Shown here: piece by piece, positions 49,050 through 60,829 of the stretch
How the letters are laid out: every line of letters starts with the position of its first letter
Numbering within the stretch: the first letter of the stretch is position 1
NCBI RefSeq assembly: GCF_021347895.1
Contig: NC_067116.1
Coordinates: 42,603,628 to 42,667,627, forward strand
Reading direction: 5' to 3'
DNA: 64,000 bases
Source of the DNA: Acanthochromis polyacanthus
Taxonomy: Eukaryota > Chordata > Actinopteri > Pomacentridae
Program-made: the position numbers and the translations under genes
Notes under the pieces: model-generated
Seen by the model: the letters and a program-made list of their open reading frames with translations, nothing else
The model's database searches: none
Told to the model about the DNA's origin: nothing

Positions 49050-49473
49050 AGAAGGTTAAATGTGGAAACGGGACCTGAGCGTCTGATCTCAGCGACCCAA
49101 ATAAGGAGATGAAGCTGGGCTGAAGAGCGAGGCCGTTCCTCGGATAGAGCTCGGCCGGGTGGATTGTTTGGGTGGAGGATGGAGTGGAGGCCGAGAGAGA
49201 GGGAGATGGAGGCAAGGAGGGAGGGTGAGAACATGGGAGGAGGTGATCAGAGGCTGGAGGCAGGTTCTGCTGCTGTTTAAATAACTACCCATATAGGGCT
49301 CAGCTCTCCATCTCCGTCCACGGCTCTTTCTGCCTCCCTCTTTCTGTCCCTCTCCTTCTTTTCTTTCCTCTTTCCCTGCAGCTTTACTGGACTCCAGCTG
49401 AACCTCCTGCATCTCAGCACAGCAGGCTTCTAAACAACATCTCAGAGCAGGGAAATCCAACCGAACAGGCACC
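49050..49473 (+). promoter_or_regulatory. Probable promoter and 5' UTR for tropomyosin exon 1a
   Basis: The DNA becomes GC-richer here. It contains TTTAAATA and a CArG-like CCCATATAGG near 49275-49297, and a CAGCTG E-box at 49396-49401. Such sites are common in muscle promoters. The start codon context (CACCATGG) is strong. The transcription start is not fixed by the sequence. Confidence 0.45.
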
Positions 49474-49587
49474 ATGGAGGCCATCAAGAAGAAGATGCAG
49501 ATGCTGAAGCTGGACAAGGAGAACGCCATCGACCGGGCGGAGCAGGCGGAGACGGACAAGAAGGCGGCCGAGGACAAATGCAAGCAG
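49474..49587 (+). CDS. tpm4: Tropomyosin exon 1a (long isoform start)
   Basis: It encodes [20 protein letters not shown] and on to DKCKQ, 38 codons, the exact length of vertebrate exon 1a, ending at a GTGGGG donor. This N-terminus overlaps head to tail with the next tropomyosin dimer on the actin filament and is used in long, muscle-type isoforms. Exon 1a alone cannot separate paralogs. The tpm4 choice comes from exon 1b further downstream. Confidence 0.9.
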
Positions 49588-49619
49588 GTGGGGAGGAAAG
49601 AGCGAGAAAAGGGGCTCTA

Positions 49620-51215
49620 AAGTGGCTTGAAAACCCCAAATTTGACAACTAAAAAACTGTAGATTTAAAGAACAAGCAAACAACCCTTCCACTAGAGAGA
49701 TTAACTCATAAGACAAACCCATAAAATGAAGAAGTCGAGTATTATTTATGAACTGTATGAAACTTCTAGATATGACAGAGAACCAAACAGAAAAAGAAGA
49801 CTTTGCTTGGCATTTTACTTTGAAATTAATCCTAAATTACACATTACAATTCAATATTCTGTCCTGTTCTTTCTCCTCTTTATTTATCTGTGTACAAAGT
49901 TTAATTTAAAACAAGTGAGTTGCTCATGTTAAAAAAAGGAGAAAAACCCAGTGTAAGAGGAGCCCTTGTGCTTTTCTTTAAAGGCTTTTCTCTTTATCCA
50001 CTTCTTAAGCTAATCACAACACTGATACCATACCAGACATACCTTCCAGGAAACAGTAAACACTTTTCACATTTAGTTACACCACATTCCTCACAGTTAA
50101 TTTACTGCGAGGAAATATCTGAATGTTTGTGGGTTTTTCCTTGCTTTGAGTAGATTTAGTAAATGTTGATGCTATAACCAACACAAAGTTCAAGTAGCGC
50201 TTCTTTAGTCTGTTTTCTGGTAAACAGCTGTGAAATTACTTCAAGTTTCCACCATCCAAGCTTCTGGTCAGGATTTTTGCTGCACAAAACTGGAGTTGGG
50301 CCTTTGATCGGACGAAGCATTTCGAGAAAAACTCGACGTACAGCACATAATCCTGGAAGAGATCGGCAGGAGTCGGATTTGGAAACAGTAGGTTTGTATT
50401 ACAGCTGTTTACGTTGAGGGTTCATCACCCCTGGATGGAAGCGGAGGCCAGCTCAGGTGATGAGACCACCCAGGATTAGAGCTTGGCGTTCGGGGAGGAA
50501 AACGTCCCTCCTCCTCCACACCTGGACCAGTTTAAATAAAGTTAATGGAGTTTGAGTCTGACTGGACGTCTGTCATGAAGCCCGTCTGACGGCTGAATCC
50601 ACCGCTGACGGGAGATTAAACGTTATGGATCCAGGCGACTGTGTGTTCTCACTGATAACTGCCGTATTTTTAGACGTCAGAGTGGAATCCAGCAGGATTA
50701 TCAGATGCTCTTTATGGGCTCTAAAGGGAACACTGATTAGCAGGAACACTTCAGTCTGTCAGTGTGAGAGGATGAGCTTCTGCATACCACAGTTCCTGTC
50801 AGAAGAGAGACTGATAGTAAACCATTAAAGAAAACATTCAAATGTTCTCAGACATCATAAACAGAACTAGAATCCTAAATCAGCTGCTGCTGCTTTTATC
50901 AGCAGGTGGAAGTTTAAACAGCTCATTACTGTCACACTGAAGCATTATTTAGGTACAATACAGACACACTGAAATACAAAATGCTAAAGACTGTGCAGTT
51001 TTTAAAGGTACTGAAAGTTTTTTTACGGGTAAAATGATTCCTTGTTTCAGTGGATTCAATTTATCTTTACTAGAGTGACGTTCATTTAACTGAGAAACGT
51101 TTTCAATAAACAGGACTGTCTAAGTGTTCCAACAAATGCCAAGAAAATAAGTCAACATGATCAAAGAATAGAAACAGGCCCAATTAAATTGAATCAAACC
51201 AGACCAAACTGAACT
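49620..51215. other. Intron DNA between exons 1a and 2
   Basis: No gene or repeat of note. A frame at 50625-50828 has no motif. Confidence 0.4.
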
Positions 51216-51221
51216 AGAAAA

Positions 51222-51865
51222 GCACTCAGAGAGCGCAGCACTCCACCAAGGCTGCTCATTCCCTCATACGGCACTGTCAGAATGTTTTTGTAGAAATGCA
51301 GCATTAGTTGATTAGTTATAGATGATCAGAAAACACGGAAACATATAATGTAGCCATTTAGTGTAGATGTATCCACAAACAAAATGAACTTGCGCTGAGC
51401 ACAGACGTGTGTTATGCATGTGTGCGTTATGTACGGATACCGAATCACGTGACCGAAATATGTAGCGGACGGCGGGAATTGATGGGACTCAGAAACACCC
51501 CCACAAATTAATCAATTGTTCCTTGTATCATTTCCAGCGTACAAGTCTGTAGCGGTGGATTTGTGGTAGAGTCACAATCATGTGATCATCAGCAGGCAGC
51601 TGATGTAGTGTTCACTTGTTGTCATGGTTACAGTGACGCCATGCCGCAATGATACAGAAATCTCTACAAAAAAAATCTGTGGATCCGTCTATAAGCTGAA
51701 TCACTGCCAAAATCGAATCACTTGGTCCTTGTGTCATTTCTGGCCTTCCCTGAAAATTTCATCCAAATCCGTTTTTGAGTAGTATTAGTAACAGACAGAC
51801 GGACAAACGTACGCCGATCGTGACATAACTCTGCTGCGTTCCTTGGCAGAGTAATAAGACGAAAT
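51222..51865. repeat. Dispersed repeat, relative of 32781-33250
   Basis: It starts TAGAAAAGCACTCAGAGAGC, and toward the end has ATTTCATCCAAATCCGTTTT, AACAGACAGACGGACAAACG and TTGGCAGAGTAATAAG, parallel to the other copy. No fold-back is present here. Confidence 0.65.
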
Positions 51866-52027
51866 GGAACAGAAGAGAACAAACGGAATGGAAAGAGAAC
51901 AGAATAGAAAAACACTGAATACAATGAAAACGAATAGAAAGGAAACAAATAGAACAGAATGAAACAGAATAGAACTGAAGCAAAGTGAATGAAAGTGAAT
52001 CAAGCCAAAATGAACCAGATTAAACAG

Positions 52028-52078
52028 AATAGAATAGAATAGAATAGAATAGAATAGAATAGAATAGAATAGAATAGA
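52028..52078. repeat. (AGAAT)n pentanucleotide array
   Basis: About ten pure AGAAT units, with degenerate relatives spread from 51860 to 52160. Confidence 0.9.
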
Positions 52079-52307
52079 GTAAATTTGAATGAACAGGTTC
52101 AAATTAAATGGAACAGAACAGACCATTAGGCAACACAACAGAATTGAATAAAATAGAATAAATATCTACTCAGTGTGGTCAGCAGTGGCTTCAGCACGAA
52201 GAATGACAGCAGTCTACATTGGGTTTTAAACCAGACTGGGGTAAACTGGTGAAGAGTTTGGTGAAAAAGTAGAACCCACCAGAACTAACAGTCTGCTCTG
52301 TTTCCAG

Positions 52308-52433
52308 CTGGAGGAGGAGCTGCTGGACCTGCAGAAGAAGATGAAGCAGACGGAGGACGAACTGGACAAATTCTCAGAAGGCCTGAAAGACGCTCAGGAG
52401 AAACTGGAACTATCTGAGAAGAAAGCTGCAGAC
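52308..52433 (+). CDS. tpm4: Tropomyosin exon 2
   Basis: 126 bp, 42 codons, acceptor TTTCCAG and donor GTGAGT. It encodes [20 protein letters not shown] then [22 protein letters not shown], continuing the seven-residue coiled-coil pattern in register from exon 1a. It is used only with exon 1a. A single exon 2 is seen, as in genes without a 2a/2b choice. The join to exon 1a is phase 0. Confidence 0.92.
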
Positions 52434-53173
52434 GTGAGTGAAGAGCCTCACACTGAACAGACACACTCAGCTTCACTTCACTAGCCTTAAAATGTGAAAT
52501 AAAACAGTCAGATCATAGAGATGCAGCACTGAATCCTGTAAGAAAGAGACTGAATGTCAACAGGAGCCACTGCCGTTCATCACCTGGTCCTTCTGACATG
52601 ACAGCAGTGAAGTCTCAGGCCTGTTACTCCACAGCTGGACTGTTGTTAAGCTAACACCAGCTGTGGATTTGCTTTGATCCACTGTGAATGTTTTGGAGCT
52701 CTTCAGAGACCGTTGCATTCCTGTGCAGCCACTCCTGAAAGATGAGCACACGGTTAAACTGTAATCCTCTCACTCTGGTGCTGCAAACCTGCAAACTGGA
52801 GCACAAAGCAGCATCATTACACACAGAAGCTTCTGGTGTACATTTATGCCTCTTCTAAAGGATTCTTATATCAATTAACAGTTTGTATTCATACAGGCTT
52901 TACTACAATAACAACAGCCTGACCAAAATGCTGGAATATTGTTTTGCTTTTCACTGTTTTCAGTCATAAAGAAGTTCAAATATTGTACTTTATTAGTACA
53001 TTTTAAAGATGTCTTACTTGGATATTTCCACTTCATGCTCCTTCATACTTTTAAATCCAGTAAATTTTACTCAACGTGACCATTAGAGTTGTAGTTGGGT
53101 CAGTCTGTGCTCAGACAGAATGTAGGAAATATGTTGATTCTGCGTCTCAGATTTTGTTCTATCTTCATAAATG

Positions 53174-53534
53174 TGAGCTGCACAGTGGGGTAGTGGTTAG
53201 CACTTTCGCCTTGCAGCAAGAAGATCCCCGGTTCAAATCCTGGCCTGGGATCTTTCTGCATGGAGTTTGCATGTTCTCCCTGTGCATGCGTGGGTTTTCT
53301 CCGGGTACTCCGGCTTCCTCCCACAGTCCAAAAATATGCTGAGGTTAATTGGTTACTCTAAATTGCCCGTTGGTGTGAATGTGAGTGTGATTGTGTGTCT
53401 GTATATGTAGCCCTGTGACAGACTGGTGACCTGTCCAGGGTGTCCCCTGCCTTCACCAGAGTCAGTTGGGATAGGCTCCAGTACCCCCCACGACCCTAGT
53501 GAGGATAAAGCGGTGTATAGAGAATGGATGGATG
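53174..53534 (+). mobile_element. tRNA-derived SINE with 14-bp target duplication
   Basis: The head carries polymerase III-like boxes: TAGTGGTTAGCAC (A-like) and GGTTCAAATCC at 53230-53240 (B box). The body ends in an AATGGATGGATG tail. TATCTTCATAAATG flanks it exactly at 53160-53173 and 53535-53548, so this is a clean, LINE-mobilised insertion in the tropomyosin intron. Confidence 0.9.
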
Positions 53535-53649
53535 TATCTTCATAAATGCGTTCATAGGAGACAAAAAGCTAAGTTCTATAATAACAGTTTGGCAGAATAT
53601 TGAGAATTCCATCTTCTTTCGCACCAAGAAATTTCTCTATTTTGGACGT

Positions 53650-53878
53650 TTGAAAAAAACATCATAGGGTAGTCGTATTTATCGTTCAATATCTCTGGAA
53701 ATGTAACTTTCACAGTCATGAAATTTGATAAGAACACAGACAACATAGTTTCTAGTTGATCCAGATGATCAAATGGCTCCAGGGGAGATCACATTTTTTA
53801 TTATTGGCTCTTTAAAATAGAAAATAGTGCAACTTTTTTTTTTAAAGGTAGTGTTTGGACACTAAAAAATTCTTGTAA

Positions 53879-53950
<72 letters not shown>

Positions 53951-54310
53951 GTATATACATGTATATATATATATATATGGATGTGTTGATATTTCCTATT
54001 AAAAAACCTGCACCAATATCTTGAGTAGTAAAGCTGCTCTGCTCTACTGACATGAATTCACATTTATGGTTTTGAAAGTCATATTTCTGTTTCAATGTCT
54101 CATAAAAAATAGCTCTCATAGACATGAAATTTGGTGAGAACATGGACAAAATATTTTCCAGTTGATCCAAACAATCAAATGTCTCCAGCAGAGGCCAATT
54201 CTTTGAATTATTGGCCCTTGAAAATGAAAAAAAAAAATAATGCAAAAAAATTCAAACAAAGGTACTCTTGGGACCCCAGAAAGTTCCTCCAAGTGTATAT
54301 ATATGGATGT
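53650..54310. repeat. Degenerate long-period tandem repeat, first block
   Basis: Units contain GTCATGAAATTTGGTGAGAAC-like, GATCAAATGxCTCCAGCAG, and CCAGAAAGTTCCTxCAAGT phrases about every 250-300 bp. The array resumes at 55470. Confidence 0.7.
53881..53945. repeat. (TA)n microsatellite
   Basis: More than thirty TA repeats inside the tandem array, followed by TACACATGTATATACATG. Confidence 0.95.
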
Positions 54311-54399
54311 ATTGATAGTTCCTGCTAAAAATACAGACTTTGGTCGACATTTTACCAACTTCTGAGGCCTCTGAATTCAGTAATATTTGATTTTTGGCC

Positions 54400-55460
54400 A
54401 GTATTGTGAGCCAGTGTTACAGTTTTTTTCTAATTTGACATGTCAAAATGGTGATGTGGACTCATTGGTAGGACCACAACTGGCCTACATTACCCACAAT
54501 GCAATTAAACCACGGTTTGGTCACATATTTTTGTGTTTAATGCTAATTGTTGTCAATGTATCTTTGGGACACAAACCTCAGACAGAACTGAGAACAGGTT
54601 AAAGGAGTTTGTTCAGCAGAATTTCTTATTTTTTTTTACTCTTCACAGCCAATCGATGCTGATTTTCTAAAGACCTGAACACATTTTTCACCACCACGCA
54701 AGGAAACCTGAACGAATCTCAAGCTTGAGAGAAGATTTTTGTTGTGATAAACGGTTATTTCAGTAAATGCAGCAGAACATTAGAACAGACAGCCCTCCTG
54801 TGGCTAATCAGCTGCAATCTGGGTAAAAAGGGTCATATTTTAGATTGCTGGCAACGCCGCAAACCACACGGCTGTATTTCTGTCAGTGGTGGTTCCTCTC
54901 AAGACCATGTGTGTGCACAGATGTGTGTTTGATTGCTGCTGTGTGTTTGTGTGTGTGACAGATAGAAGTAAAAAAAAAGAAGAAGAAACAAACGTCAGAG
55001 CCGACCGAAACCTTAGGGAATCAATTATGCCCCAGATAAAGATAAAATGCCCTTCGTACCAGTTTATCAAGCATTTAAACAAGTAAGAATCTGGGAGGTA
55101 ATTCCAGCGAGATTACGAAGCAGCGTCATGCAAGAAAAGAAGAAGCTCTCCCACCTTCCACCAAGATGTGGTATTGTTTGAGTCTCATGGAGGATATCCC
55201 AGGGAAATGCTGTGTCGTACTACACACAAAGAGAAGGAAGTGGCTGCCGTACAGACACAGAGCTGGAGGCCGAGACATGCTGGATTATCCTCACGCCGTG
55301 ATTAAATAAACTCTGAGAACTCTTCTGAGCAGCCTCACATGCAAAGTGGGTCAAGTGGGCCCCGAGAAAACATACTTGCTGGAGCTGTGGTTTGAGGCCT
55401 GACTAGGCGTAGCTTCCACTCCTGGGTGTCCTGCAGCCAGTGGAAAAAGAGAGTGCGAGT
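54400..55460. other. Intron DNA, no gene seen
   Basis: Separates the two blocks of the long-period repeat. No supported feature. Confidence 0.4.
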
Positions 55461-55469
55461 TTGGTTAAA

Positions 55470-56865
55470 AATAAACGTTTTCAGCGTAACATTTATTTGC
55501 ATTTACAGCGAAATCCTACAGCGAAAATCACAAGTAGTGAAGCTGCTGTGCCCCACTTCAGTGAATCCATATTTATAGTGGAAAAGTCATATTTATGGTC
55601 CAAAATCTCCAGAAATATAAGTCTCATAGTCATAAAAGTTGGTAAAGACATGGACATCTTTGTTTTCAGCAGATCAAAATGATAGAATGACTCTAGCAGA
55701 GAACAAATTTTAAATATTGGATGTTAAAAATGGAAAAGGGGCAACATTTTTTTTAAAAAAAAGGTTGTCTTTGGGCTTCAGAAAGTTCCTGTAAGTTTAT
55801 ATACATAGATGTGTATATATATAGCCATATATGGTTGGAAAAGTCATATTTATGGTCCAATATGCCCAGAAATATAAATCTGGTGGTCATGACATTTGGT
55901 CAGGGCGCAGAAAAAAAGCCGTTTCCAGTAGATACCAGATGATCAAATGACTCCAGGAGAAGTCTATTTTTAATTACTGACTCCTGAAAATGAACAAAAC
56001 AGTGCAAACATTTCAAGAAGGGGAGGTTTTTGAGGCCCAGAAAGTTCCTACATACATGGACGTATTTATATTTCCTACTAAAAATCCTGCAGCAAAATGT
56101 GAGTGGTAATGCTGCTGTGCTCCACTTATTGTTGAAAAAGTCCCATTTATGGTCCAGTATCTCCATAAATATAACTCTCATAGTTACGAAATTTGTTGTG
56201 GATATGGACAAAGTAGCTTGACTCTTAAAAATGGGGGAAAAGTGCAAAATTTACAAAAAATGGCCCCAGAAAGTTCCTGTTTGTGCATAATTGTGGATGT
56301 ATTTATATTTCCTATAAAAAAAAACCTAGCACTGAAATCATGACTCATAAAGCTGCTGTGTTCCACTTCAGTGAATCCATATTTATAGTTGGAAAAGTCA
56401 TACTTATGGTCCAATATCTCCAGAAATATAACTCTTCTAGTCGTGAAGTTTGGTGAGGACATGGACAATATTGGTTTCAGTGGATCAAAATGATTAAATG
56501 AGTCCATCAGTGACCAAATTTTCCATTATTAGCTCTTAAAAATGGGGGAAAAGGTGCAAAATTTGCAAAGAAAATGGCCCCACAAAGGTTTTTTTTTAAT
56601 GTCTTTGCTTTGTCGCTATATTTAGTGTTCCCTATCTCCAAAAATAGCCATGAAATCTGGCGAGGACACAGAAAAACTTGTGTCTTGCAGATAATAAATG
56701 ATCAAATGGCTCCATCAGAAGCCAAATTTGTTATCATTGGTTCCTAAAAATAAGAAAAAAGTACAACATTTACAACAAAGGGCCCCAGAAAGCTCCTGTA
56801 ATGGATATATTTATATTTCCTACTAAAAATCTTCAGTAGTAAAGCTGCTGTGCTCCACTTAAAGG
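55470..56865. repeat. Degenerate long-period tandem repeat, second block
   Basis: About five units of 240-300 bp share the phrases AAGCTGCTGTGCTCCACTT, ATATTTATAGTTGGAAAAGTC, GGTCCAATATCTCCAGAAAT and CCCCAGAAAGTTCCTGTA. Copies are visibly diverged, so the array is old. Confidence 0.8.
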
Positions 56866-57073
56866 AATTCTCTTCCACATGTCGCTTATTAGAGGCAGCA
56901 GTCAAGTCATTACACATGTCAATTCACACTGATCTGGTTTGGAAACCTATAGAAGGAAGAAAGCTTGGCTTGAGGAGCTGCTCAGATTTAGGTCATCATT
57001 GTTAAATATGAGCGTAAAAGTCCTAATATCGGCTCATAATGCAGAAAAGCTAAAGGTGACAGCATGCAGGTAA

Positions 57074-57540
57074 ATGCTAACGGCGTTCGCTGCAGCTACA
57101 GCTACAGTTCTGGGGGAAAAGCTGGGCTGTGGGTGGAGAAAGCAGCGATCAGGCAGGCAGGCGGTGGGGGGGGGGCTCTGCTATGTGAGGAATGCAGCTA
57201 AGGCAAACAGAAAGCCCAGCACTCCTGTGTCTAATGAAATCAATGCTTCCAGTCTTTCCGGTGCAAGGGGGCAAAATCAGAGAGAAGGGGCTCGATCAAC
57301 ACATGAGACTGATTGTGAGAGATTTCCCTCCAGCAGGACGGGATCTGAGCCGAGCCGAGCCGAGCTGGAATCCCGTCCGTCTACGAGTCCGTCCACGTTT
57401 GCTCTCATCGTGATGAGGTTAAACAAGGGGCAGAAACAGGAAAAGAAGGAGCGTAAATCTGATTTACAGCCTCACAGTGAGCATCGTCTGCAAACAGGCA
57501 GGTGGGAGACGATGTCAGACAAACTCGCATAGTTCCTCAA
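57074..57540. other. GC-richer intron segment
   Basis: A 152-codon frame is open on the plus strand (57074-57532), but its composition is uneven and no motif or splice signal supports it. Probably non-coding; it could hold regulatory DNA. Confidence 0.3.
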
Positions 57541-57599
57541 AAATAGGAACATTTCTGATCATATTTAATGCTAAACGGAGTTAAAGGTTGGGTTGTTTG

Positions 57600-58237
57600 T
57601 CATGTTTAGTCTTGCACCTAAAAATACTACTGATCAATTACATGATCCAGACAGAATTTCAGAAATTGCACATAATAAAATTACAGAATAAATAATATGA
57701 ATGTATTAATTTACTGTAAAACCATTTAAAAACTGTAAATAATGTCCACATCAAAAAATCTTATTTTTAAAAATAAATAATCACTCATTCTTTCACAGTA
57801 TGAGATCATAAAATTAAACTGTTTTACTGTATTTATATTCCCGTTTTTAAGAATAGTCTTTGAACGTTTCACCATTCAACCATTTTTTATCATTTTTTTT
57901 GGAGCTTGTGCAGACTGATTTTCAAAATTTTTAACGACATATATTTATTATTATTGTTATTATTATTATTATTATTATTTTATTATTCTTTTACAGTTTT
58001 TGATGGTTACAGCATTCTATAATTTTTATAGAATTTTTTACTATATTGTTTCTCGGGCTCCTGTGTCATATTTTCTCTATTTTTAATGAGATTTTTTTAA
58101 TTACAATTGCTTTGTTTTTTTCTTACAGTTTTTGAATGTCATGGAATTCCAGCATTTTTCTTACAGGACATTGTTTCTCAGATTTTCACAGTTTTTAATG
58201 AGACTTATTTTTTGTAGATTTTTCTTATTATATTACA

Positions 58238-58273
<36 letters not shown>

Positions 58274-58960
58274 GTATTACAGTTGTTGTATGCTACAATA
58301 TTACTTCATTTTTAATGTATTGTTTCTCCTGTGGCAGATTTTCACTATTTTTAATTTGATTTATTTATCATTTTTTGTTATTATCCTAATTACTTTACAG
58401 TTTTTGAATGTTACAGCATTCCAATTTTTTTTTACTAAATTATTTTTCAGGATTCTGTGTTACATTCTCTCCATCTTTCATGAGACTTATTTTTTATTTT
58501 ATTGTTTATTATATTACTTTTAATTTAAAAAATATTCCTTAATCTTTTTACAGTATTGTTTCTTGGGCTCCTGTGTCAGATTTTTACAAATTTAATGAGA
58601 CTTATTTATTTTGTTTTTTTATTATTGTTATTTATTTTTTTATTTATTTATTTTTTACAATTTTTGAATTTTGCAACATTCCATTATTTTTATTTTTTTA
58701 CTGAATTATTTCTTGGGCTCTTATGTCAGATTTTGACTATTTTAATAACATTTATTTATTTTATTTTTAATAGTTTTTTTGCACTTTTTGTTGCCGTATT
58801 CCATGATTATTGCTTCTTTTATTCTTATTATTTTATTTTATTTTGGGGGGGGCTCCTGTGTCAGATTTTCACTTCATTTAATTATACTTTTATGTTTTTT
58901 TACAGCGCACTTTCACTTCTTAATGAGCCAAAGTCCAGTTTATTTGCAGTTTTATAGGGC
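57600..58960. repeat. T-rich degenerate tandem array upstream of exon 1b
   Basis: TTACAGTTTTTGAATGTTAC, CAGCATTCCA, TTTCTCGGGCTCCTGTGTCA and TTTTTAATGAGACTTATTT recur at roughly 110-160 bp intervals, with an (ATT)n run at 58238-58275. It ends about 700 bp before exon 1b. Confidence 0.75.
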
Positions 58961-59139
58961 AGCAGTTGAACTTCCATCCCTCCGCTGATTGAACCGGAAA
59001 TGATTTCGTGTTTCTCGTTAGTTTAACTGACATCTGCAGGTTGAAGAAGCTGCAGTTTGTCTTCACCATAACTTCATCCCGGCTGCGCTTTTCTTTTCTG
59101 GAAGTCTCTTCTGGAAGTAATCACAATCAGTCACAGGGA

Positions 59140-59684
59140 TCTGCTTTTGACGCGCACGCTCACACGCACACACTCCTCCATCCGCGTGCACGCGCAGAGC
59201 CATGCCCCGCCCCCTGTGACCTCACCGGCTCAGTCATGTCTCTCCTCCTCCGGCTCAGTCTGGCGCTTCTCAGCCTCCTCACCGCGCAGCTTTCCTAATC
59301 GTCCTCAAACTCCAAAAGTGTCCGGGACCAAAATCTCCGCTGCGTACATTCCACAGGACGACTTTCCGAGCCGCTCAGGAGCCTTTTTCATTCCCACAGA
59401 GCGAGAGGAAGCGATCGCAGATCACCTGGACACTCCTACTTACATAACTTTCCTTCTTTTTGGCTGCACTTTGAGCGACTCCTTTTACATTCCAAAGACT
59501 TTTGGCACAGGACGCGTTTATTATTCCTCTTTTTAGACCAACTTCCAAACACCCTTTTCCTCTTAATAATTGACCAAATAAGCAGGAAGCAGCAGCTGAT
59601 CGTACTTTTTTTGTTACTTTTGCACAGAAATAGCCCCCTTTTTCCTCCTCGTGGTCTTAAATTAAGTTAGAAACAAAGCGAACA
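59140..59684 (+). promoter_or_regulatory. GC-rich probable promoter of tropomyosin exon 1b
   Basis: The only CpG-dense stretch of the 3' half of the window: many CG dinucleotides at 59150-59420, a GC box CCCCGCCCCC near 59205-59214, and no evident TATA box. This fits a housekeeping-type start for the short, non-muscle isoform. Exon 1b follows directly with its own ATG. Confidence 0.5.
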
Positions 59685-59816
59685 ATGGCAGGTGTGAATT
59701 CTCTGGATGCTGTGAAGAGGAAGATTCAGTGTTTGCAGCAGCAGGCCGACGACGCAGAGGAACGAGCTCAGGTCCTACAGAGAGACCTGGACAGTGAACG
59801 GGAGCTGCGAGAGAAA
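59685..59816 (+). CDS. tpm4: Tropomyosin exon 1b (short isoform start)
   Basis: 132 bp, 44 codons, the normal exon 1b length. It encodes [20 protein letters not shown] then [20 protein letters not shown], ending LREK at a GTGAGA donor. Compared from memory, the MAG-x-NSL-x-AVKRKIQ-x-LQQQAD pattern is closest to TPM4 among TPM1-4 N-termini. It starts low-molecular-weight, cytoskeletal isoforms that skip exons 1a and 2 and splice directly to exon 3. Exons 3 to 9 lie past the end of the window, so completeness cannot be judged here. Confidence 0.92.
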
Positions 59817-60829
59817 GTGAGACAATTTATTCTTTCTTAGACATGTTTTCCTCTCTCCTCTCCAACTCCTCTGTGGCGCTTTGACGCTCCAAAAGCTTCA
59901 GATTCACCTCCGGGTCTGTGAAAAGTCTAATTAGTTCGTCGCCATTGATTCATTCGCGGGCGTGATTGTGCCACAATGCAAGGCGTTGGTCTGTAATGTA
60001 AAAAAAAAAAAAAGTTTGGATTCCTGCAGGTCTGTGCGCATGCGCAGTGGAGTCCCGACTTGCAGGCCGCAGTAAAAAAAAACTAGTGAATAAAGTGGAC
60101 CACGTAGACACACTGTGCACACTTTAATTAGGCTTTATAAGTTACTAATCCTGCTGATGCTAATTATATCATAATTGCAGCCACTTATTAATCAGATTTG
60201 ATGAGCTTTGAGAGATTTCTGAGGCAGACTTTGCATCTAAACTTGTTCATTCCTTCAATTTTTCAGCCTTTATTGAAAGTTAAAGTCCATTATTCCACAT
60301 TTAAACGGTTTCAAGTCACAGAAATGGGGAATTTCCTCCAATAATGTTTTTCTTTTCAAATAGGAAACTTGTAAAGAAACAAATTAGTTCAGTAAAAATC
60401 ATTAATTGAAGCATTTGCGGTCTAAAAACAAGCAAATTACATTAAAAAAGAGCGGCTGGGGCTAAAATAAGATGGAATTAACGAGCTGAGGTGTCCTTAA
60501 GGATGACACTGACTTTGCTCTGCAGGTTTTTAGGGTCAGTGTCCTGCTCAGTGGCACTTCAGCAGCAGCCTGAAGGTTAAAACCGTCAGACGATAGGAAA
60601 ATACAGGGCACACACAGATAAAAGTGAGCCTCGCCTGTTATTAGGGATTCAAAGGGAGCAGTCTGAAAAATTAGCCGCACGGTCAGAAGCAGCAGTTTGG
60701 ATCTTTGCTTCATCTTTAATTATGTCGATAAATGTCAGTACTTGCTGGTTTTTCAGTGTGCTGTGAGAGTTGGCTGCATATTTGCGGTTTTGGACGTTAG
60801 ATTACGTCATTCTCATGTTGTCATGGGCA

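Noticed and set aside
53185..53245. Functional tRNA gene
   Set aside because: Only box A- and B-like sequences are present; no cloverleaf, and the body continues as a SINE.
57074..57532. 152-codon frame in the tropomyosin intron
   Set aside because: No domain, no splice sites, no homology recognised. The GC-rich stretch lowers stop frequency.
59008..59536. Frames of 96 and 129 codons before exon 1b
   Set aside because: They lie in the CpG-rich 5' flank and overlap in different frames. Best read as promoter/5' UTR.
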